This document shows positions 1-8,163 of a DNA stretch of 51,316 bases, in pieces. The position numbers and the translations under genes were made by a program. The DNA comes from F1-20-MAGs119 sp964556145. Its GTDB lineage: Bacteria > Actinomycetota > Acidimicrobiia > Acidimicrobiales > Ilumatobacteraceae. Every line of letters begins with the position of its first letter. The first letter of the stretch is position 1. The stretch is taken from assembly GCA_964556145.1 (NCBI GenBank), contig CAZKVD010000003.1:1-51316 (forward strand), written 5' to 3'. The notes beneath the pieces are model-generated. The model was not told the origin of the DNA. It ran no database searches and saw only the letters and a program-made list of their open reading frames with translations.

Positions 1-1
1 A

Positions 2-397
2 CGCAAGGCCGACATCGTGGGTATCAACCCGAAGATCGTCGGCCGATCGATCAACCCCCGGTCGATGGCGACGGCAGCTGCCGATGTGGTCGATGAAAAG
101 ATCAGGTTCATCAAGGCAGGCGCCGGAGAAAGGTTCGACGACATCGAGCTCTCGCTGCAGGTCTTCGTAACAGTGGTCACCGACGACCCGAAGGGAGTCG
201 CCGAGAAGTACGCACCTGCGTTCGGCCTGCCGCCGGAAGTTGTACTGACGGCGCCGTACTTCCAGATCGGTAGTGTCGCCCAGATCACCGAGAATCTCAT
301 CTCACTGCGCGAGCGTTGGGGAATCAACTACATCGCGTTCCAACAGGACGCGACGGCTGCGATGGCACCCGTCGTTGCCGAGCTCAGCGGCAAGTGA
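2..397 (+). CDS. LLM-class F420-dependent oxidoreductase, C-terminal fragment (cut by window edge)
   Basis: This is the last ~131 codons of a luciferase-like monooxygenase-fold oxidoreductase that begins before the window. The reading frame is open from base 2, and the first residues (RKADIVGIN) match the same region of the complete paralogue at 20510-21457 (RKADIVSLVP), so the GTG at 17 is internal. The C-terminal part contains the family's GSVAQITENLISLRERWGI block, which closes the TIM barrel. Such enzymes usually take hydride from reduced coenzyme F420 in actinobacteria; the substrate cannot be told. It overlaps the next gene by 4 nt (GTGA), which suggests one transcript. Confidence is high for the family and low for the reaction. 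Confidence 0.85.
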   Translation, partial: RKADIVGINPKIVGRSINPRSMATAAADVVDEKIRFIKAGAGERFDDIELSLQVFVTVVTDDPKGVAEKYAPAFGLPPEVVLTAPYFQIGSVAQITENLISLRERWGINYIAFQQDATAAMAPVVAELSGK

Positions 398-1572
398 CCA
401 CCGACCGCTCGGTCGTCAATCCGCGCATCGCGCCGTTCGGCACGACGATCTTCGCCGATATGTCGGCGTTGGCGGTCGAACTTGGCGCGGTGAATCTGGG
501 TCAGGGGTTTCCCGACACAGATGGTCCTGCTGACGTGCTCGACGTGGCGATTGACGCCATTCGATCGGGCCTGAATCAGTATCCACCCGGGCCGGGGATG
601 AAGGTGTTGCGCGATTCGATTGCTCAGCACCAGAAGCGTTTCTACGGGCTGGAATACGACGTTGATTCCGAAGTGCTGGTGACGGCCGGTGCAACCGAGG
701 CGATTGCTGCTGCGGTTCTTGGCCTCTTGCAGCCCGACGACGAAGTCATCGTCTTCGAGCCGATGTACGACAGTTACCAGGCGTGTATCGCGCTCGCGGG
801 CGCCAAGGTCGTTCCGGTGTTGCTTCGCCCACCGAACTACCGGCCCGATCTGGGGGAACTACGCGCAGCCGTCGGCCCGAGAACCAAGGCGATTCTCGTC
901 AACTCTCCGCACAACCCGACCGGGATGATTTTGAACGATGATGAACGCCGAGAGATTGCGTCGTTGGCCGCCGAATACGACCTCGTGATTCTTTCCGACG
1001 AGGTGTACGAGCATCTGGTCTTCAACGGTGTTCGGCACCGCAGCATGGCCGAGTTCCCCGGGGCCCGCGAACGGACGATCGTCGTGTCGAGTGGAGGAAA
1101 GACCTTTCGCACGACGGGATGGAAGATCGGTTGGACCTGCGGGCCCTCCAATTTGATCTCGGCTGTGCGCGCTGCCAAGCAGTTCTTGACCTACGTCAAC
1201 GGAGGGCCCTTCCAGCCTGCTATTGCCGCTGGTTTGCAGCTGCCGAATTCGTATTTCGACGAGGTTGCTGCCGATCTTCAGGCGCGACGTGACCAACTTG
1301 TTCCCGCTCTTCAATCGGTCGGATTCGATGTGTTTCCGACATCCTCGACCTACTTCGTGACGGTTGATGCCAACGCAATCGCCCCCGGTGCCGATGGGCG
1401 TGATTTCTGTCGACGTATGGCCCGCGAGGCCGGGGTCGTCGCAATTCCGAACGTGGTCTTCTACACAGATGAGCACAAGGACTATGGGCGAAGCTTGATT
1501 CGCTTTGCATTCTGCAAACGCGAGGCAGTGGTCGCCGAGGCCTGTGAGCGTCTGGGAAGATGGAAGCCGTGA
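394..1572 (+). CDS. PLP-dependent class I/II aminotransferase (glutamine transaminase K / methionine aminotransferase-like)
   Basis: A 392-aa fold-type I aminotransferase. NLGQGFPDTDGP near residue 34, NSPHNPTG at 170-177, SDEVYEHL at 201 and the Schiff-base lysine K236 in SSGGKTFRTTGWK are all present, as in the KAT/GTK/YbdL branch. I start it at GTG 394, which overlaps the preceding stop codon (GTGA). Upstream in-frame codons would read through the neighbour. It overlaps the omega-amidase gene downstream. Enzymes of this branch transaminate glutamine or methionine with 2-oxo acids, and the amidase then removes alpha-ketoglutaramate, so the pair probably forms a glutamine transaminase-omega-amidase route, for example in methionine salvage. 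An N-succinyldiaminopimelate aminotransferase (DapC) annotation is a possible alternative. Confidence 0.9.
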   Translation: MTTDRSVVNPRIAPFGTTIFADMSALAVELGAVNLGQGFPDTDGPADVLDVAIDAIRSGLNQYPPGPGMKVLRDSIAQHQKRFYGLEYDVDSEVLVTAGATEAIAAAVLGLLQPDDEVIVFEPMYDSYQACIALAGAKVVPVLLRPPNYRPDLGELRAAVGPRTKAILVNSPHNPTGMILNDDERREIASLAAEYDLVILSDEVYEHLVFNGVRHRSMAEFPGARERTIVVSSGGKTFRTTGWKIGWTCGPSNLISAVRAAKQFLTYVNGGPFQPAIAAGLQLPNSYFDEVAADLQARRDQLVPALQSVGFDVFPTSSTYFVTVDANAIAPGADGRDFCRRMAREAGVVAIPNVVFYTDEHKDYGRSLIRFAFCKREAVVAEACERLGRWKP

Positions 1573-2333
1573 AGGTCGCCGCAATTCAGCACGACATTGC
1601 GTGGCTCGACCGTGAGGCAAACTTTGCCCGCCTCGAACCAATGATCCGTGAAGCCGCAGGCGAGGGTTCGCGCCTGGTCGTGTTGTCGGAAATGTTCTCG
1701 ACGGGGTTCGCCATGGGCGACGAATGGGCAGAAGCGCTTCCCGAGCAGTCCGGGGGCGCGTCGTCACGGTTTCTTTGCGACATGGCGCGCGCAAATGACG
1801 TCTGGATCGTCGGCTCGTGTCCCGAACGTCGACCCGGTGAGGAGCTTCCCGCCAACACGCTTGTCGTGGCGGGGCCTTCGGGTGAGACGTATCGCTACGA
1901 GAAGATTCACCCCTTCACCTACGGAGGCGAGGATCGTTACTTTCGTCGTGGGCAATCGCACCTCACCGTCGACATCGACGGACTGTCGGTCAGTTGTTTC
2001 GTGTGTTACGACCTTCGGTTCGCCGACCACTTTTGGCAGTTGGCAGACACGACCGATTTGTATGTGGTGCCCGCGAATTGGCCTGCATCCCGAGGTGCGC
2101 ATTGGTCGACACTTCTCGCTGCACGTGCAATCGAAAACCAGGCATATGTCATTGGTGTGAACAGAGTGGGAAGCGGAGGATCCCTGGTGTACGGAGGCGG
2201 CTCGCGGATTGTCGGTCCGTTCGGTGAGGAACTGGCGACTGCGGAAGCAGTCGAGACCATCATCTACGCCGACGTCGAGAAGTCGCACGTTGCCGCGACG
2301 CGCTCGACGTACCCGTTCCTTCGCGACCGTTGA
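1560..2333 (+). CDS. carbon-nitrogen hydrolase, omega-amidase-like (Nit2/YafV family)
   Basis: A 257-aa nitrilase-superfamily amidase with a complete Glu-Lys-Cys triad: E44 in VLSEMFSTGF, K115 in YEKIHPFTYGGED and C149 in CFVCYDLRF. The K-I-H-P-F and C-Y-D-L-R-F contexts are those of omega-amidases, which hydrolyse alpha-ketoglutaramate or succinamate. It overlaps the aminotransferase by 13 nt if ATG 1560 is used. GTG 1569 (protein MKVAAIQHDI) gives a 4-nt overlap and a more typical N-terminus. No signal peptide is visible, so it is cytosolic. It converges on the GGDEF-EAL gene with a 3-nt gap. Confidence 0.9.
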   Translation: MEAVKVAAIQHDIAWLDREANFARLEPMIREAAGEGSRLVVLSEMFSTGFAMGDEWAEALPEQSGGASSRFLCDMARANDVWIVGSCPERRPGEELPANTLVVAGPSGETYRYEKIHPFTYGGEDRYFRRGQSHLTVDIDGLSVSCFVCYDLRFADHFWQLADTTDLYVVPANWPASRGAHWSTLLAARAIENQAYVIGVNRVGSGGSLVYGGGSRIVGPFGEELATAEAVETIIYADVEKSHVAATRSTYPFLRDR

Positions 2334-2336
2334 CTT

Positions 2337-4622
2337 TCAGCGCAGGCGGGGCCAATTGGTGAAGCGCTCGAGCGCTGCCAGGGTTGACTCCATCGCGTCG
2401 GGATGAACCGGATGTGAGATCAGGAAACCCTGGGCCTTGCCGCAACGAAGATCGGCGAGTGACTGAAGCTGGCGGATGCTTTCGACACCCTCGGCCACGG
2501 TGTCGAGACTGAGAGCGTCGGCCATCGCGATGATCGTCTTCACAAGGGAACGGGCGTTGACGTCGTCGGCTATGCCCGAGATGAATGCGCGGTCGATCTT
2601 CAGGCGCTGAATGGGGAAGCGCTGAAGCAACGACAGGGACGAGTAGCCCGTACCGAAATCGTCGATCGCCACGCGCACGCCGATCGAGTTCAAGCGACGC
2701 AAGGTGGCAAGGGCCTGTTCGGGTTCGGCGATCATCACTCCTTCGGTGACCTCGAGCCACAGCTGTTGGGGTTCGATACGCGAGCGAGTCAGCGCTTCGC
2801 TGACCACGGCGGTGAAGTTCGGGTCGTGGAGCTGGCGCGGTGACACGTTGACAGACATCGACGCCGTGGCAGGGCAGACTCCTCGGTCGATCCATTCACG
2901 CAGGTGGGACAAGGCTTCGAGCAGAGCCCACGCACCGATGGGAAGGATGGTTCCGGTCTCTTCGGCGATGGGAATGAACTCCGCCGGTGAGACGCTCGTG
3001 CCGTCTTCTTGCTCCCATCGCATCAGCGCCTCGAAGCCCACAACGTCACCGAGGTCGATGTCGATGATCGGTTGGTGCACAAGACGCAGCTCGCGCCGTT
3101 CGAGCGCACGGTACAACGCCGTCTCGAGGGACAGGCGCTGGGTGACGCGCTCGAGCATCGAGTCGTCGAAGATTGCGATGCAGTTGCGTCCCGAATCCTT
3201 GGCGCGGTACATCGCCGTGTCGGCGTTGCGCAGCAATTCTTCGGCCGAGAGTGCACCATTGGCCAGGCCGAGGGCGACTCCGATGCTCGCAGAAACAAAA
3301 ACGTCACCGGGTTGGACTTGCAGTGGTTCGTGGAAAACGGCCAGAACCTTCTCGGCGAGCTGCATCGCGTCGGCGGTTCCCCGAGACTCGGGATCCAGTA
3401 CCACGAATTCGTCACCGCTGATTCGACCGACGCTCGCCCGATCGGGAAGCGCGTTGCGAAGTCGTCGGGCCACGGCAAGGAGAACGTCGTCGCCGGCGCC
3501 GTGGCCGAGTGAGTCGTTGATGTTCTTGAATCGGTCGACGTCGATGAAGAGCACGGCGGGGCGTCGATCTGCGCGCCACGACTGTTCCAGAGCATCGGAG
3601 ATGAGATCAAGCATCAGGTTGCGGTTGGGCAACTGCGTGAGCGGATCGGTTTGGGCAAGGCCAATGAGAACCGCTTGGGACTTGGCGTTGTCGCGTACCG
3701 CCTGGATGACCCGCGCGGTGACTGCGGCCGCCAGGACGAAAAGGGACACGGTGCGCACGACGCGGTCGAGTCGGTCGGCGGGGTCGATCATTGAAATGAC
3801 GACCACGGGCACGATGAGGGCAAGTGTGGTCAGGACGAGACGACCGAAGAGTGGGCGACGAAGCCGGATCGACCCCCGTTGGCTGAGTCCTCGCACCGAG
3901 GGATGAAGGAACGTCGCGGACGCGAGAAACAGACACGTTACGTAAGGGGCGTTGGCGAAACGGGACGAGACCGACGCGTGGCCCGATTTGTCGAGGGCGT
4001 AGAGGAGATCCCCGATGAGCGAAAGACCGATCGCACCCGACAACAGCCAGATGGATGCCGTTCGGTTGGCGTCGGAGAACAGCAGACTGGCGAGGAGGAA
4101 CAGCACAACGGTGCTCGTGGCGAGGGTGAGGCCGCGTAGCGCGGTGACAACGTTCGGTTCAACGAGTGCATCGATCGAGGGTTGGATGAGGAAGACCCAG
4201 ATCAGAATCCATGTGCCGAGCGCAACGATGAGGCCGTCGCCAAGTGATCGTGTGAGCGACGTGCCGCTTCGCCGCACCGTCACAACCAGCAGCGCCGAAG
4301 CGAGCGTGACCTGCACGCCGAGGAAACCTGCCTCGCTGGCGATTCGCACCGAGGTTCCGCCGTCAAGTGCATCGAGTACCTGCGCCAGGACGGAAAAGGC
4401 CACGGTGGCGAGAACAAAGGCCCAAGTGGGAGTGGACGGCTTGTGCATGGCAAGCCCGAGGACAACCCCCATCGCCAGTTGAATCGTGGCCGCAAGGTAG
4501 AGGCCGTCGCCAACATTGGAATCCGCGACAAAGACGTGGGTCAGCCCCGCAATCAGGCCGAGGGCAACGAGGGCCAAGGCAAGGCGTGAAAAGCTTGTGC
4601 GCACTGGATTTCGAGCGTACAC
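2337..4622 (-). CDS. membrane-anchored GGDEF-EAL cyclic-di-GMP protein
   Basis: A 761-aa protein starting at GTG 4622. Residues 13-306 contain about nine to ten hydrophobic segments, followed by a GGDEF domain (TDPLTQLPNRN at 325, IDVDRFKNIND at 360, signature SGDEF at 402-406) and an EAL domain (EAL at 531-533, NVSPRQL at 592, DDFGTGYSS at 654-662, AEGVES at 710). SGDEF is a tolerated variant of GGDEF, and all the EAL metal-site motifs look intact, so it may both make and degrade c-di-GMP. The N-terminal membrane part is probably a sensor, but I do not recognise it as a named MASE or 7TM domain. It is monocistronic, divergent from the gene at 4692 and convergent with the amidase gene. Confidence 0.95.
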   Translation of the reverse strand: MYARNPVRTSFSRLALALVALGLIAGLTHVFVADSNVGDGLYLAATIQLAMGVVLGLAMHKPSTPTWAFVLATVAFSVLAQVLDALDGGTSVRIASEAGFLGVQVTLASALLVVTVRRSGTSLTRSLGDGLIVALGTWILIWVFLIQPSIDALVEPNVVTALRGLTLATSTVVLFLLASLLFSDANRTASIWLLSGAIGLSLIGDLLYALDKSGHASVSSRFANAPYVTCLFLASATFLHPSVRGLSQRGSIRLRRPLFGRLVLTTLALIVPVVVISMIDPADRLDRVVRTVSLFVLAAAVTARVIQAVRDNAKSQAVLIGLAQTDPLTQLPNRNLMLDLISDALEQSWRADRRPAVLFIDVDRFKNINDSLGHGAGDDVLLAVARRLRNALPDRASVGRISGDEFVVLDPESRGTADAMQLAEKVLAVFHEPLQVQPGDVFVSASIGVALGLANGALSAEELLRNADTAMYRAKDSGRNCIAIFDDSMLERVTQRLSLETALYRALERRELRLVHQPIIDIDLGDVVGFEALMRWEQEDGTSVSPAEFIPIAEETGTILPIGAWALLEALSHLREWIDRGVCPATASMSVNVSPRQLHDPNFTAVVSEALTRSRIEPQQLWLEVTEGVMIAEPEQALATLRRLNSIGVRVAIDDFGTGYSSLSLLQRFPIQRLKIDRAFISGIADDVNARSLVKTIIAMADALSLDTVAEGVESIRQLQSLADLRCGKAQGFLISHPVHPDAMESTLAALERFTNWPRLR

Positions 4623-4691
4623 ATGCCCGCTTTTGCGGAGTGGGATTGACTAGTCTGGCCGTGGGCGGAGGTTGACCCGAATCGAACCTCC

Positions 4692-5294
4692 ATGCACGTC
4701 ACTCGACATTCTGCAATCGCTGATCCCCAGTTGATCGAGCGTCTTTGGGTTCTTTATTCGCGCGCCTATCTTCCGATGGTCGAGGAAACGGTCACGCACG
4801 AGATGCTCGATCGCGTCGAATTCGCCGAGCAACTGCGTTCTCCGGTGAACCGCGTCTGGGTGGTTTGGGACGCCAGTCTCCCGGTGGCGATGACCGTCAT
4901 CTCGACCGATATTCGCGCGACGCGCTGGCTATCCGAACACTTCTTCGCCCGTCATTTCCCCGACCGGTACGCGGCGGGTCAAGTTCACTACGTGGTCTGG
5001 GCCGTCGTCGATCCGGGCTATGTCGCGCGGGGTGCGGTGTTCCATCTGGGTCGAAATTGTCTGGCCGTCGAGGCAGAAGAGGGCGCACTGCTGGTTTTCG
5101 ACACACCCGAGGTGAACCAGCCGAACGACAAGGGTGGGTCGGCGGAGTTGCTCTTGCGCCTGGCACGCATGGTGTCCGACGCCGAACTCGTGCCGATTTC
5201 GGTGCAGCGGTACTTCGCGATCAGTTTCCCGACCTCGCCCCGCTACCGTGATGGGGCAGATGTCGAACACCTTCTCCAGCGCCCGCTCGGTTGA
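4692..5294 (+). CDS. conserved hypothetical protein, possibly GNAT-like
   Basis: A 200-aa soluble protein that I do not recognise. It opens like an acyltransferase (LIERLWVLYSRAYLP), has a central hydrophobic strand run (VHYVVWAVVDPGYVARG, near residue 98) and ends with NQPNDKGGSAELLLRLARM followed by a short tail. A GNAT or N-acyl amino acid synthase-like fold is a guess from strand and helix pattern only. The start ATG 4692 follows a TAGTCT box at 4651. Its 3' end overlaps the phoH start by about 44 nt, which implies translational coupling with phoH-ybeY-corC. Codon use resembles the neighbours, so it is likely a real gene. Confidence 0.7.
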   Translation: MHVTRHSAIADPQLIERLWVLYSRAYLPMVEETVTHEMLDRVEFAEQLRSPVNRVWVVWDASLPVAMTVISTDIRATRWLSEHFFARHFPDRYAAGQVHYVVWAVVDPGYVARGAVFHLGRNCLAVEAEEGALLVFDTPEVNQPNDKGGSAELLLRLARMVSDAELVPISVQRYFAISFPTSPRYRDGADVEHLLQRPLG

Positions 5295-6222
5295 CGTCGT
5301 CGTCCCCGGCGCCCACCTGATGGCCGATCTCCTCGGCTCCCGCGACGAAAACCTTCGTCTGGTCGAGCGTGCGTTCCCCGAGGCCGATGTTTCGGTGCGC
5401 GGCAACGTGATCCACATCGACGGTCAGCGGACAGACGTCGTGGGTCGGCTCTTCGAAGAGTTGGTGAGCCTGCTCCAGCGTGGCGAAACACTCGATACGA
5501 CCGTCGTCGGACGTTCGATCGAAATGGTGCGCAACGACCAGAGTCCGAGCGCCGTTTTGTCGGACCAAATCGTGAGGGTCGCCAAGGGCCGAGCAGTCAA
5601 GCCCAAAACTGCGGGACAAAAGCGATACGTCGATGCGATCCGCGAAAACGTCATCACGTTCGGGTTGGGTCCGGCGGGTACGGGAAAGAGCTGGCTCGCC
5701 GTCGCCATGGCTGTGCAGGCGTTGCAGGCAAAGCAAGTGCAACGCATCATCCTCACGCGCCCCGCCGTCGAGGCGGGCGAGCGTCTCGGCTTCCTGCCGG
5801 GTGACCTGATGGCCAAGATCGATCCGTACCTGCGGCCGCTGTACGACGCGCTGTACGACATGCTCGAGCCCGAGGCTGCGGCCAGGTTGGTCGAGCGTCA
5901 GGCAATCGAAGTGGCGCCGCTTGCGTTCATGCGCGGTCGAACTCTGAACAACTCGTTCATCATTCTCGACGAGGCCCAGAACACAACGCCGGAACAGATG
6001 AAGATGTTCCTCACGCGCATCGGGTTCAATTCGCGCGTCGTGGTGACCGGCGACATGACCCAGGTCGACGTTGCGCAGGGCAAGAGCGGTCTGTTCGACC
6101 TCGAGCGCATCCTGACCGGCATTGACGGTCTTGCCTTTGTACACCTGAACAAGAGCGACGTTGTCAGGCATCGCATCGTGGCCGACATCGTCGCCGCCTA
6201 CGAAGACGCCGGCCGGAACTGA
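5251..6222 (+). CDS. phoH: PhoH-like ATPase (YbeZ family)
   Basis: A cytosolic P-loop ATPase of about 323 aa. Walker A GPAGTGKS lies at 140-147 and Walker B FIILDEAQNTT at 236-246, followed by the TGDMTQVD sensor motif. The N-terminal ~110 residues are the usual small domain of YbeZ/PhoH proteins. The family works with YbeY in 16S rRNA 3'-end maturation and stress-linked RNA metabolism, and ybeY follows 7 nt later. I start at ATG 5251, inside the end of the previous gene; ATG 5260 is also possible and would better fit a TACCGT box at 5244-5249. Upstream in-frame sequence to 5134 is low-quality shadow of the other gene. Confidence 0.95.
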   Translation: MGQMSNTFSSARSVDVVVPGAHLMADLLGSRDENLRLVERAFPEADVSVRGNVIHIDGQRTDVVGRLFEELVSLLQRGETLDTTVVGRSIEMVRNDQSPSAVLSDQIVRVAKGRAVKPKTAGQKRYVDAIRENVITFGLGPAGTGKSWLAVAMAVQALQAKQVQRIILTRPAVEAGERLGFLPGDLMAKIDPYLRPLYDALYDMLEPEAAARLVERQAIEVAPLAFMRGRTLNNSFIILDEAQNTTPEQMKMFLTRIGFNSRVVVTGDMTQVDVAQGKSGLFDLERILTGIDGLAFVHLNKSDVVRHRIVADIVAAYEDAGRN

Positions 6223-6229
6223 GTCTGCA

Positions 6230-6856
6230 ATGGTGGGTTTCCTGTCACGTTCGCGTCGTTCGCGTCGCATCGGTGGCGAGGGTTCGGTGCAAGTGTTCGT
6301 CGCCGATGAGCAGTCGGGTGTTGCGATTGATGTCGATCGTTGGCGTCGACTGGCGCTCGACGTCCTTCGGGCGGAAGGCGTTCGCGGCGCCGCCGAATTG
6401 AGTCTGATCTTCGTCGACGAGGCAACGATCGCCGAGATGAACCGTGTCCACATGGGTAAGGATTCGCCAACCGACGTGCTCGCTTTCCCCATCGATGCTG
6501 TCGTGATCGACGAGTCGCCCGGTCCTGGTCGGGCATCGCGGGGTCCCGACCGCGAAGGTCCCGACGGCGACGACTTTCCCTTGCTTCTCGGGGACGTCGT
6601 GGTGTGTCCCGAGGTGGCGGCGCGCCAGGCTCCATCGCATGCCGGAACCTTCAACGACGAGATCGCTCTGCTGGTGACGCACGGCGTGCTGCACGTTCTG
6701 GGTTACGATCACGCCGATGACGACGAGCGAATCGCCATGCGGGCTCGTGAGACCTCGCTCCTTGCAGAACACCATTGGCACGGCGAAGTGCCCGAGGATT
6801 TTCGCATCGAACACCCCGACGACGTTCCCGAACCCCGGCTCGGTGACGTGAAGTGA
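6230..6856 (+). CDS. ybeY: endoribonuclease YbeY (rRNA maturation factor)
   Basis: A 208-aa metal-dependent single-strand endoribonuclease that acts in 16S rRNA 3' processing and ribosome quality control. The zinc motif HGVLHVLGYDH supplies H151, H155 and H161. LIFVDEATIAEMNRVHMG and TDVLAFP (residues 59-87) are standard family blocks. A glycine/proline/acidic insertion at about 95-116 separates TDVLAFP from the LLLGDVVVCPE block, and together with an arginine-rich N-terminus makes the protein longer than E. coli YbeY. ATG 6230 was chosen because the longer upstream frame runs back into phoH. It sits in the conserved phoH-ybeY-corC order and overlaps corC by 4 nt. Confidence 0.95.
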   Translation: MVGFLSRSRRSRRIGGEGSVQVFVADEQSGVAIDVDRWRRLALDVLRAEGVRGAAELSLIFVDEATIAEMNRVHMGKDSPTDVLAFPIDAVVIDESPGPGRASRGPDREGPDGDDFPLLLGDVVVCPEVAARQAPSHAGTFNDEIALLVTHGVLHVLGYDHADDDERIAMRARETSLLAEHHWHGEVPEDFRIEHPDDVPEPRLGDVK

Positions 6857-8154
6857 AGATGTCCTCCGCCGCCCTTGTGGCGGCGACCCCAAACGGTGCC
6901 GACTGGGGAATGATCATCGCGATTCTCGTGATCCTGGTCGTTCTGGTGTTCCTGGCGGCAGCCGAGATGGGTCTGTCGAAGATGACGAAGCCCAAGGCAG
7001 CTGCAATGGCCGACCAGGGGTTGAAGTCGGGTCGCGCTCTTTCGCGTCTGGTCGAGGAGCCTGCCCGTTGGGTGAATCCGATCCTTCTCACCGTGAACGT
7101 TTGCCAAACGGTTCAAGCCACGCTCACGGGTGTCGTTGCGGGTCGGCTGTTCGGTGCCGCGGGCGTTGTGATCGGCATCGCTCTCAACGTTGTCGTCTTC
7201 TACGTCTTTGCCGAAGCAGTGCCGAAGACCTACGCGGTCATTTATCCCGAGAAGGCCGCCTTGCTGTCTGCGCGTCCCGTGTGGGCGTTGGCCAATTTCT
7301 GGCCGCTACAGGTCGTGTCTCGTGGCCTCATTTCGCTGACCAATGTGATCGTGAAGGGCAAGGGCCTCCAACAGGGGCCATTCGTCTCCGAGCAGGAATT
7401 GCTCGGCATCGTCGAGGCGGCGGCGCAGGACGAAGTGATCGAACACGAAGAACGCGAACTGATCGAATCAATCATCGAATTCGGCGACACGGTTGTGCGC
7501 GAGGTCATGGTGCCCCGTCCCGACATGGTGACGATCGACAGCAACCTCACTGTTACCGAAGCACTTGACGTTGCAATCAGCGAGGGCTACAGCCGTCTCC
7601 CCGTGATTCGGGAACTCGATGACGACATCGACGTCGTCGGTTTGGCGTTTGCAAAGGACTTGATGCGCGCCGAACGCGAAGGTCGGGGAGGCGAACCGAT
7701 ATCCGCCCTCGTGCGCGAGGTTCGCGTCGTTCCCGAGAACAAACCGGTCAGTCGTTTGATGCGGGAAATGCAGACCGACAAGTTCCACATGGCGATCGTT
7801 GCCGACGAACACGGGTCGATTGCCGGCATCGTGGCGCTCGAGGATTGCCTCGAGGAGTTGGTTGGTGAAATCGTCGACGAGTTCGACCAGGAAGAGCAGG
7901 AGATCCGACGTCTTCCGAATGGCGATTATCTCGTCGTCGGCAAGGCATCGGTCGGCGACGTGAACGACTTGCTCGAGACACGTCTGCCCGACGATGACTG
8001 GGACACCATCGCAGGCTTCGTCTTCAACATGCTCGAGCACGTTCCCGTGCCGGGCGAATACGTCGACCGCGATGGTTGGCGATTCGCCGCCGAATCGGTC
8101 GAAGGCCGTCGCATCGCCGTCGTGCGCATTTCCGCCCGCCCGTCGGCCGACTAG
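6853..8154 (+). CDS. CNNM/CorC-type membrane protein with CBS pair (hemolysin C family)
   Basis: A 433-aa integral membrane protein with three parts. A DUF21/CNNM transmembrane domain covers about residues 18-190, with hydrophobic helices near 20-38, 75-95, 100-125 and 135-155. Two CBS domains follow (about 215-335, containing REVMVPRPDMVTID and GIVALEDCLEELVGEIVDEFD). A C-terminal CorC_HlyC domain covers about 345-430. The family is linked to Mg2+/Co2+ efflux or homeostasis, and is genetically tied to ybeY and phoH in many bacteria. Start GTG 6853 overlaps the ybeY stop (GTGA); ATG 6859 is an alternative. Its TAG stop is the first half of a promoter box for the next gene. Confidence 0.93.
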   Translation: MKMSSAALVAATPNGADWGMIIAILVILVVLVFLAAAEMGLSKMTKPKAAAMADQGLKSGRALSRLVEEPARWVNPILLTVNVCQTVQATLTGVVAGRLFGAAGVVIGIALNVVVFYVFAEAVPKTYAVIYPEKAALLSARPVWALANFWPLQVVSRGLISLTNVIVKGKGLQQGPFVSEQELLGIVEAAAQDEVIEHEERELIESIIEFGDTVVREVMVPRPDMVTIDSNLTVTEALDVAISEGYSRLPVIRELDDDIDVVGLAFAKDLMRAEREGRGGEPISALVREVRVVPENKPVSRLMREMQTDKFHMAIVADEHGSIAGIVALEDCLEELVGEIVDEFDQEEQEIRRLPNGDYLVVGKASVGDVNDLLETRLPDDDWDTIAGFVFNMLEHVPVPGEYVDRDGWRFAAESVEGRRIAVVRISARPSAD

Positions 8155-8157
8155 GTT
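8152..8157 (+). promoter_or_regulatory. -10 box TAGGTT of a leaderless promoter
   Basis: TAGGTT ends 6 nt before ATG 8164, so the transcript would start at or next to the start codon. The first three bases are the corC stop codon. No -35 element is evident. Confidence 0.5.
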
Positions 8158-8163
8158 GTCGCG

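Noticed and set aside
4627..4638. CCGC-TTTT-GCGG hairpin before the GGDEF-EAL gene as a terminator or operator
   Set aside because: The stem is only 4 bp and lies just upstream of a start codon in a divergent region; too short to claim function.
5221..6654. 477-codon open frame antisense to phoH and ybeY
   Set aside because: It is a compositional shadow crossing two well-supported genes, with no protein-family features.
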